Assembly: GCA_016784705.1 (NCBI GenBank)
Contig: JADHUD010000055.1
Coordinates: forward strand, 1 to 11,429
Length of the DNA: 11,429 bases
Source: Spirochaetia bacterium
GTDB lineage: Bacteria; Spirochaetota; Spirochaetia; JABMQR01
Direction of reading: 5' to 3'
Of this stretch, positions 6,337 to 11,429 are shown in pieces. Under the pieces are notes generated by a model. That model ran no database searches, was not told the origin of the DNA, and worked only from the letters and a program-made list of their open reading frames with translations. Made by a program: the position numbers and the translations under genes. Positions within the stretch are counted from its first letter, which is position 1, and every line of letters begins with the position of its first letter.

Positions 6337-7263
6337 TCAGATACAGGCTATGGGTGATCCTATGGAGTCTATATTACCAGTTTTTCCCAAATGCACAAGA
6401 AACCATGATTTGTCTCCGGTTCTGATGCCGCCAAGAGCCCATTGGAGCGGGTAGGTTGATGCAATGAATCTGGCCCGGTCAATAATTTTGGGTATTTCAG
6501 AATAAAACGGAACAATACGGCTGATAAAATTCTCTCCATACTGCAGTAAAAGACATGCAATATCTGTTGCCGGGTCGCCGATACCGGCTGATCCAAAATC
6601 TATTATTCCATTTAATTTTTTTTCTTTCTCATCAAAAAGCAGGTGGTAATCGGTCAGATCCCCATTAATTAATGACGGAGTATATTCAGTAAATGTATTG
6701 TCAGCAATAATTACTCTGAATAGTGCATCTATTGTATCCCTGGCTGAAGCAGTCAAAAAGCTGTACAATTCCTGCTGCACATCATCATAGAGTTTCAGCC
6801 AGTCATCATATGTGTGGGCAGTATGCGAGGGTAAAATTTTAGCATTGTGTAATTTAGTCTTTGAGATTCCATGTATACTTTTAAGAAAATGCCCGATATT
6901 TTTGGCTAATAAAGTTTTTTGATCCGGATTGAATTTCTCATATTCATGATCAGTTAAAGCCGAACCTTTAATACGGTTATAGCTTATGAATGAATTATGA
7001 TGTATCTGCCACTTGGGGATGGAGATATCTGAAATATCTCCGGCAAGTTTAAGGCAGGAAGCTTCTTTGAACATATCATCTACTGCCCAGTCATACTTCG
7101 GAAACCTGAAAACTAATTCGTTATTAACAATCAAAATATCATATACAAGACCATTATCTTTATAGTTAACAGTATCAATTTCCAGATCTGGAAAGACCTG
7201 TGCAATCTCTTCTAAATGTTCATATTCGATCTCTATAGAATCTCTTTTTATATAACGGTACAC
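6337..7263 (-). CDS. APH/MPH-family small-molecule phosphotransferase
   Basis: A 308-residue protein with the aminoglycoside/macrolide-phosphotransferase kinase fold. The N-lobe has LVFRFPKYDW (50-59), with K56 the probable ATP-binding lysine. The catalytic loop is LINGDLTDYHLLFD (198-211) with base D202, followed by the metal-binding IIDFGSAGIGDPATDIA (220-236) with D222. The usual catalytic-loop asparagine, five residues after the aspartate, is histidine (H207), as I recall for macrolide kinases of the Mph type. Real substrates of such chromosomal proteins are often unknown, so no resistance is claimed. The start is GTG, placed by AGGAGG (7270-7275) six bases upstream. It lies 78 bases downstream of the phosphoglucomutase gene on the same strand, so read-through is possible, but it also has its own promoter candidate. 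Confidence 0.85.
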   Translation of the reverse strand: MYRYIKRDSIEIEYEHLEEIAQVFPDLEIDTVNYKDNGLVYDILIVNNELVFRFPKYDWAVDDMFKEASCLKLAGDISDISIPKWQIHHNSFISYNRIKGSALTDHEYEKFNPDQKTLLAKNIGHFLKSIHGISKTKLHNAKILPSHTAHTYDDWLKLYDDVQQELYSFLTASARDTIDALFRVIIADNTFTEYTPSLINGDLTDYHLLFDEKEKKLNGIIDFGSAGIGDPATDIACLLLQYGENFISRIVPFYSEIPKIIDRARFIASTYPLQWALGGIRTGDKSWFLVHLGKTGNIDSIGSPIACI

Positions 7264-7285
7264 ATTGATCCTCCTGCGGAGTATC

Positions 7286-7294
7286 AGTATAGCA
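7286..7294 (-). promoter_or_regulatory. Candidate extended -10 promoter of the APH-like gene
   Basis: On the minus strand TGC precedes TATACT (7291-7286), with no good -35 at the right spacing. The predicted start near 7279 gives a leader of about 16 bases that includes the AGGAGG site. It may act together with transcription from the upstream phosphoglucomutase gene. Confidence 0.35.
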
Positions 7295-7341
7295 TGTGAT
7301 TTGTGAAAAGGGTAGTAACTGGCAACTTGATCCAGATTATA

Positions 7342-9336
7342 TTATAAGGATGCCCCTTTTCTGTCTGCTTCATAAACAAGATTGGTATGCCACTGAAGAA
7401 GTATGCTCTCACGCTCTTTATCAGCACCTTTACAATCTGCCTGCACACGGAATACCGGCTCTGTCCCTGATCCGCGCATCCAGATATAATCTGTAGCTTC
7501 ACCGGATCCGTTGAAGAAAATTATTTTTAATCCTCCGGTTTCAAGCCCTGTTCGAAACATTTTTCCCATACCTCTCCGACATTCTATGCCCTCTGTATTA
7601 TCTTCAGCCCATGAAACTATACCTAAAGGACTAAATACCGTATCTGCATCTTTTTCCCAGTGTTTCAGGAATAGTTTTTCATACGCGTCTTTCAACCGGG
7701 CTTGAGATTTTTCCCGGATTTTTAAAACAGCATGCGTTTCAGAGGTGCCGGTAGTGGAAAATTGAGGCAGTGTTTTCAAAATATCCGGAAAAGTAAAATT
7801 TTTTGTGTAAGCTTCGAGCTGCCCTGATCTTTTACACCAGATTTTGAACAAACCCTCACCATCGCCATTGCGCTTACCATCACGCAGAGCCATGAGCTTT
7901 ATGAAAGACATCAATGTATTTAATGGGTCCCTTACTGATGCCGGGTACGTTATATTTCCACCATTAGAACCTTCACCTAAAATTCGAACTGAATAACCGG
8001 AATTTCTCAGTTTGTTAGCCAGGTTAACAGTATTTGCTTCTCCCACTTCGGTACGAAAAACCTCTGCACCGAAAGCCCGGGCAATACTATCTATCCGCAT
8101 GGAAGTCGGGCCGTTAACCACAACAGCCTCTTTTCTGGTCCCATTTTTTCTGTCAGCACCAGCAGCTCTGCCAGCACTATAAACATTATCAGCACTAGCG
8201 GCAGAGTACTCTGAAAAAGCCAGCTCCGACATTACCGCAAGAGCAAATACTTCCTGAGCTTCCAATGCCTTAGCCGATCCGGTGTTTTCATCAATATATA
8301 CGATATTACCACGGTCGCCATCATTATCCGGTACATACCCGAACAAAAAAGAGGGATCTTCTCCATATGCTTTCTCCAACTCTGATCTGCATTCATCCAG
8401 GCTGAATCCTTCCGGAATTATTCTGTGCACAATATCACCCGGTCTGGTATGCACAGCATGTATGTGAATTCCAAGCTCTTTCAGAAAAGAGATGTCAATC
8501 GAACAAGTTCTTGCACTGCCGTTCAGATCGGCAGCAATACCAAGGCCGATATTCTGAGTATATGTACGAATTTTACTAAGTACCTGATCCTGGCCGCAAA
8601 TACCCTGTGTGCTTGCAGCTGTCATGATAGTAAACTCACGGTAAGTATCAAGTGCTTCATATTTGTTTCTGCTGATTTGTGTTAAGGTATTATAATACTT
8701 TTCAGGTGAAACACTCTGTTCCAAATTTGCGAGTTTTACCGGGAAGGTTATATCAGCACAATACTCCTTAAATCTATCAATAAGGATTGCTGCCTCTTCA
8801 CGGCCAAAAACACCCCCTTTTCTACCGAATTTAAAGCCGTTATGCCCGACCGGGTTGTGACTGGCAGTAATATAGATAAAACCATCCACGGATTCATCAA
8901 CTGCAGAATAGGCCATTAATTCAGGAGCTGCTGAGATAAAGAGATGTTTAACTTGTATGTTTTCAGCAAGCAGGATTCTGGTAATGCTGTCAGCAATTGC
9001 AGGACCTGTGGGACGTGAGTCCATACCAATCAGCAGGGTAAGAGAATGTTTGTCGGGCAATGAATTAATCATATGATCAGCGAAGGCGGCGGCTGTAACC
9101 CCGGAAATCACCGTATCTGCCGGAGATATATTTTCTGAGAAACTCTCCTCGCTACCGTCATCGGCAAAGATTTTCCGCCAGCCGGAAACAGAGAGAATCA
9201 TGGAGTTTATTTGTGCTGAAAGGATATCGGGCAGATGAGAACCGTGCTGAGATGAGAGAATTTCAAGTGCTTTGTGTATAGGGAAGATTTCTGGATCTGC
9301 AACCGTAAGCTGAGTGTCAGTATCAATAAATCTCAT
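7342..9336 (-). CDS. Phosphoglucomutase/phosphomannomutase, alpha-D-phosphohexomutase family
   Basis: A 664-residue cytosolic enzyme that interconverts hexose 1- and 6-phosphates. All four functional loops are present in order: the phosphoserine loop YITASHNPVGHNGFKF (155-170, S159), the magnesium loop VPDNDGDRGNIVY (335-347), the sugar-binding loop LGEGSNGGNI (453-462) and the phosphate-binding loop WMRGSGTEPVFRV (619-631). Common members have about 450-580 residues. The extra length includes a long N-terminal region of about 95 residues, a low-complexity stretch rich in Ala, Ser and Gly (about 373-403), and an enlarged C-terminal domain. Glucose versus mannose preference cannot be decided, but a hexokinase gene nearby favours glucose. 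The ATG follows AAGGAGG (9343-9349) by six bases, downstream of a strong promoter. Confidence 0.93.
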   Translation of the reverse strand: MRFIDTDTQLTVADPEIFPIHKALEILSSQHGSHLPDILSAQINSMILSVSGWRKIFADDGSEESFSENISPADTVISGVTAAAFADHMINSLPDKHSLTLLIGMDSRPTGPAIADSITRILLAENIQVKHLFISAAPELMAYSAVDESVDGFIYITASHNPVGHNGFKFGRKGGVFGREEAAILIDRFKEYCADITFPVKLANLEQSVSPEKYYNTLTQISRNKYEALDTYREFTIMTAASTQGICGQDQVLSKIRTYTQNIGLGIAADLNGSARTCSIDISFLKELGIHIHAVHTRPGDIVHRIIPEGFSLDECRSELEKAYGEDPSFLFGYVPDNDGDRGNIVYIDENTGSAKALEAQEVFALAVMSELAFSEYSAASADNVYSAGRAAGADRKNGTRKEAVVVNGPTSMRIDSIARAFGAEVFRTEVGEANTVNLANKLRNSGYSVRILGEGSNGGNITYPASVRDPLNTLMSFIKLMALRDGKRNGDGEGLFKIWCKRSGQLEAYTKNFTFPDILKTLPQFSTTGTSETHAVLKIREKSQARLKDAYEKLFLKHWEKDADTVFSPLGIVSWAEDNTEGIECRRGMGKMFRTGLETGGLKIIFFNGSGEATDYIWMRGSGTEPVFRVQADCKGADKERESILLQWHTNLVYEADRKGASL

Positions 9337-9362
9337 AGCAGACCTCCTTGCTGATTCCGCTA

Positions 9363-9391
9363 ATTATATAGTGTGATATAATAGATGTAAA
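9363..9391 (-). promoter_or_regulatory. Sigma70-type promoter of the phosphoglucomutase gene
   Basis: On the minus strand TTTACA (9391-9386) and a consensus TATAAT (9368-9363) are spaced by 17 bases. The predicted start near 9356 leaves a leader of about 20 bases with the AAGGAGG site. Confidence 0.7.
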
Positions 9392-9416
9392 GTTCAGGGA
9401 ATTTTTTTTGATCCGG

Positions 9417-9446
9417 TTGTATTTTTCACAAATTACACGATATTAT
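9417..9446 (+). promoter_or_regulatory. Candidate promoter of the pyridoxal kinase-nucleosidase pair
   Basis: TTGTAT (9417-9422) and TATTAT (9441-9446) are separated by 18 bases. The start site would be near 9453, about 13 bases before the three-hairpin repeat, so the whole repeat would lie in the 5' leader. It is weaker than the divergent promoter beside it, and the AT-rich context makes chance matches likely. Confidence 0.4.
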
Positions 9447-9465
9447 TAACAAAGTTGTATTTCAA

Positions 9466-9622
9466 GGAAATTTCAAAATGATTTTATTCATTTTGAAATT
9501 TCGACGATTTGGTCAGAAGTTTGTATTTCAAATAAATAATTATATAATAATTATTTATTTGAATATATAGACAAACTTCAAAAGCCAATTTCCAAAAATG
9601 CGAAGCATTTTGAAATTGGCTC
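9466..9622 (+). repeat. Three-hairpin repeat element, copy 2
   Basis: A 157-base inverted copy of 753-896. Read along the plus strand it has hairpin 3 (9467-9481/9488-9502, 15-base stem, loop TTTTAT), linker GACGATTTGGTCA (9503-9515), hairpin 2 (outer stem 9516-9524/9571-9579, inner stem 9528-9544/9547-9563), linker AAAAG, and hairpin 1 (from 9584 to 9620, with a two-base bulge). Differences from copy 1 are mainly a symmetric 10-base lengthening of hairpin 2, a two-base-pair lengthening of hairpin 3 and single-base changes. As in copy 1, hairpin 1 lies nearest the downstream gene, ending about 49 bases before its preferred start. The rest of 9337-9669 holds only the promoters and ribosome sites listed. 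Confidence 0.9.
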
Positions 9623-9669
9623 TTTCTCGTATGAATCCGGCTCAAGAAAAAAAGGAACAGCTGTCAATT

Positions 9670-10569
9670 ATGAATACACAAATAACCGGAATAGTTCAAA
9701 GAGTTGCAGCCATACATGATTTATCTGGTTTTGGAAGATCATCACTTACTGTGGTGCTTCCAGTTCTTTCAGCAATGGGGATTCAGGTGTGTCCGCTTCC
9801 CACAGCATTATTGTCAACTCAAACCAGTGGTTTTAACAACTATTATTTTCTCGATTTGACTGAATCCATGAAAAAAATTATTTCTCATTGGGCAACTCTG
9901 GGAATTCGGTTTAATGCAGTATATTCCGGATTCCTTGGCTCATCTGATCAAATCAGTATTGTCTCTGATTTTATCGGAGACTGCAGAAAAAATAGTGAAG
10001 ATGGTGAACTGCTTGTTCTCATTGATCCTGTTCTGGGTGATGAGGGAGTACCTTATGGACCAGTTGACAAGGAGATGATTGATGGAATGAGGAAGTTGGT
10101 TGCTAAAGCCGATGTAATTACCCCGAATTATACTGAAGCTGCTTTATTATTGAAGAAGCCAATAAAAAAGAGTCTGCAGACTGAAGAAATTAAAGAGTAT
10201 CTGATGCATCTTGCAGATTTGGGTCCGCAGAAAGTAGTAATAACAAGCACTCCTGTTGCAGGAAGTGAAAGCTTATGTTCGACCTGTTTTTATGACAAGA
10301 ATACTCATTTATTCTGGAAGGTTGAGAGTGACTATCTCCCTGCAGCATATCCCGGGACAGGGGATATGTTTTCAAGCATTGTTGTCGGCAGCCTGCTAAG
10401 GGGAACAGGTTTTCCTGATACGGTTGACCAGGCTGTTCACTCTGTCTATAAAGCAATTCAGGAAACATATCTGCGGAATATTCCTGAAAGGGAGGGTGTA
10501 TTAGTTGAAAGTGTATTAGATAAAATTGCCGAGCCGTTGCATAACCCTTCCTATGAGATGATTAAGTGA
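9670..10569 (+). CDS. Pyridoxal/pyridoxamine kinase (PdxK/PdxY type)
   Basis: A 299-residue ribokinase-superfamily enzyme that phosphorylates B6 vitamers to form PLP or its precursors. Landmarks counted from 9670: VAAIHDLSGFGRSSL (12-26), LPTALLSTQTSGF (43-55), VLIDPVLGDEGVPYG (116-130), VITPNYTEAALL (149-160) and YPGTGDMFSS (227-236) with catalytic D232. The frame stays open upstream to ATG codons at 9631 and 9598. The 9598 codon lies inside hairpin 1 of the repeat and neither has a ribosome site, so I prefer 9670, preceded by AAAGGA (9651-9656) at a rather long 13 bases. The conserved fold begins within about 10 residues of this start. The stop overlaps the start of the nucleosidase gene, so the two are translated as a pair. 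PLP is the cofactor of the kbl product. Confidence 0.9.
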   Translation: MNTQITGIVQRVAAIHDLSGFGRSSLTVVLPVLSAMGIQVCPLPTALLSTQTSGFNNYYFLDLTESMKKIISHWATLGIRFNAVYSGFLGSSDQISIVSDFIGDCRKNSEDGELLVLIDPVLGDEGVPYGPVDKEMIDGMRKLVAKADVITPNYTEAALLLKKPIKKSLQTEEIKEYLMHLADLGPQKVVITSTPVAGSESLCSTCFYDKNTHLFWKVESDYLPAAYPGTGDMFSSIVVGSLLRGTGFPDTVDQAVHSVYKAIQETYLRNIPEREGVLVESVLDKIAEPLHNPSYEMIK

Positions 10570-11297
10570 TGACTTTAGTAGTATCAGCTTTCAACGGAGA
10601 ACTTGCTGCATCAGTTGAGATGTTAAAAGGCAAGAGAAAATCCGGAATTTCATTAGGGGCAAAAAGAGATATTTATTATACCTGCGGAGTGACAGATGCA
10701 GGTGAGCGGGTGACTGCAGCTGTTACTGGGATAGGGAAAATTAATAGTTATATTGCAACTTCAGAGCTTATAAAAGAATGCAGTCCTGACAGAATTGTTT
10801 TTGTAGGAATTTCCGGTGCAGTTGATCCGGAACTGAGAATCGGGGATATAGTAGTGTCTGATTCGATTACTCAGTATGATATAGATTATTTTTATTATAA
10901 GGTTTTACCTGGAGAAACTCCCGGTTCTATGGATTCCCTGATTTATACAGAGAAGAATTTAACTGCTGAAATAGGTAAAGCTGTCAGGAGATTGCAGGAA
11001 AAAGAAGTTTTTCATAGATTACTGGCTGAGGGATGTACCGGAAGTGCCGATATCTTTCTGACTCCGGATCTGAGGGTCAGGTATGCTGAGGTATTTGCTC
11101 AAAGAGAGGTTTTAGCAGTGGATATGGAAGGGTTTTCTGCAGCATCAGCCGCACAGATGAGAAGTATACCCTTTGCCCAGGTTCGCATAATCTCCGATGG
11201 AGCTGACGGGATTACACTTGCTGCCACGGAATTCAGGGAGTTTGTGCAGAAAGCTTCCAGAGATCTAGCTGCAATTATTGCCTCGATGGAATTCTAG
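10569..11297 (+). CDS. MTA/SAH nucleosidase-like protein (PNP/UDP family)
   Basis: A 242-residue purine-nucleoside phosphorylase/nucleosidase-family protein, most like 5'-methylthioadenosine/S-adenosylhomocysteine nucleosidase. That enzyme cleaves adenine from SAM by-products in the cytosol. Counted from the ATG at 10569, E11 (FNGELAAS), E187 in VDMEG and D210 in RIISDGADG match E12, E174 and D197 of E. coli MtnN. Supporting segments are VTGIGKINS, FVGISGAVDPELRIGDIVVSDS and the TGSADIFL region. Futalosine hydrolase and other nucleosidases share these motifs, so the substrate is not certain. The ATG overlaps the kinase stop as TGATG; a GTG one codon earlier (10566) is equally possible. No strong Shine-Dalgarno sequence is present, which suggests translational coupling. 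It ends two bases from the stop of the convergent gene at the right edge, with no terminator visible. Confidence 0.85.
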   Translation: MTLVVSAFNGELAASVEMLKGKRKSGISLGAKRDIYYTCGVTDAGERVTAAVTGIGKINSYIATSELIKECSPDRIVFVGISGAVDPELRIGDIVVSDSITQYDIDYFYYKVLPGETPGSMDSLIYTEKNLTAEIGKAVRRLQEKEVFHRLLAEGCTGSADIFLTPDLRVRYAEVFAQREVLAVDMEGFSAASAAQMRSIPFAQVRIISDGADGITLAATEFREFVQKASRDLAAIIASMEF

Positions 11298-11299
11298 TA

Positions 11300-11429
11300 C
11301 TAGACACTCCCCAGAGAGAAATCTCCGGTTATCTTGTAGATTGATGCATCTTTTGTTACGTGGATTTCTCTTTCCGGAAAAAAATCCGGTATCAATGACT
11401 CAAGTCTCTCAGCGGCATCTTTTTCTATA
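11300..11429 (-). CDS. C-terminal fragment of an unidentified protein cut by the right edge
   Basis: On the minus strand an open frame enters from the right edge and ends with TAG at 11302-11300. The last 42 residues are charged and contain LIPDFFPEREIHVTKDASIY followed by KITGDFSLGSV before the stop. The amino-acid pattern and codon use look like a real soluble protein, and the convergent stop two bases from the neighbouring gene fits the compact layout. I do not recognise the family. Confidence 0.55.
   Translation of the reverse strand, partial: IEKDAAERLESLIPDFFPEREIHVTKDASIYKITGDFSLGSV

Noticed and set aside
753..9622. The two inverted hairpin elements as ends of one composite transposon carrying the 9 kb between them
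   Set aside because: The cargo is housekeeping metabolism with no transposase and no change in character at the boundaries; independent insertions or leaders are simpler.
11374..11389. CCGGA-TTTTT-TCCGG-like palindrome near the right edge as a terminator
   Set aside because: It lies inside the open frame of the partial minus-strand gene, 72 bases before its stop.

Overview
The window (11,429 bases, low GC, mostly compact genes on both strands) is an ordinary bacterial chromosomal segment of central and amino-acid metabolism. Two copies of an unusual structured repeat sit in it. The gene set (a eukaryote-like hexokinase, an oversized phosphoglucomutase, an SDR-type threonine dehydrogenase, exonuclease I) and the frequent GTG/TTG starts behind strong AGGAGG sites suggest a free-living spirochaete-like organism. 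That is an inference from gene content, not proof.

Layout. 1-62 (-): first codons of a gene running off the left edge, possibly a DruA/DUF4338-type protein. 136-699 (-): XRE-cupin regulator. It is divergent from 1147-2109 (+) SDR L-threonine dehydrogenase and 2199-3401 (+) glycine C-acetyltransferase, which together turn threonine into glycine and acetyl-CoA. The 447-base divergent region holds a promoter for each side, a 36-base dyad over the threonine promoter, a 144-base three-hairpin repeat and a short derivative of it. 3409-4824 (-): exonuclease I, probably with a nearly leaderless mRNA. 5011-6315 (+): hexokinase with a strong promoter and 20-base tandem repeats just upstream. 6337-7263 (-): an APH/MPH-like small-molecule kinase. 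7342-9336 (-): phosphoglucomutase/phosphomannomutase. A 333-base gap follows, with divergent promoters and the second three-hairpin repeat. 9670-10569 (+) pyridoxal kinase and 10569-11297 (+) MTA/SAH nucleosidase-like protein overlap by one base. 11300-11429 (-): the C-terminal end of an unidentified gene.

How they work together. Threonine catabolism (tdh-kbl) is probably controlled by the neighbouring XRE-cupin protein. Hexokinase and phosphoglucomutase handle glucose and glucose phosphate. Pyridoxal kinase makes PLP, the cofactor of the acetyltransferase, and the nucleosidase recycles SAM by-products.

The most noteworthy signal is the repeat. Two nearly identical 144-157 base elements, each with three consecutive stem-loops and a conserved 13-base linker, lie in opposite genomic directions. 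Each has the same orientation relative to the gene it precedes, between a predicted promoter and the start codon. They could be MITE-like mobile elements, structured 5' leaders, or mobile elements acting as leaders.
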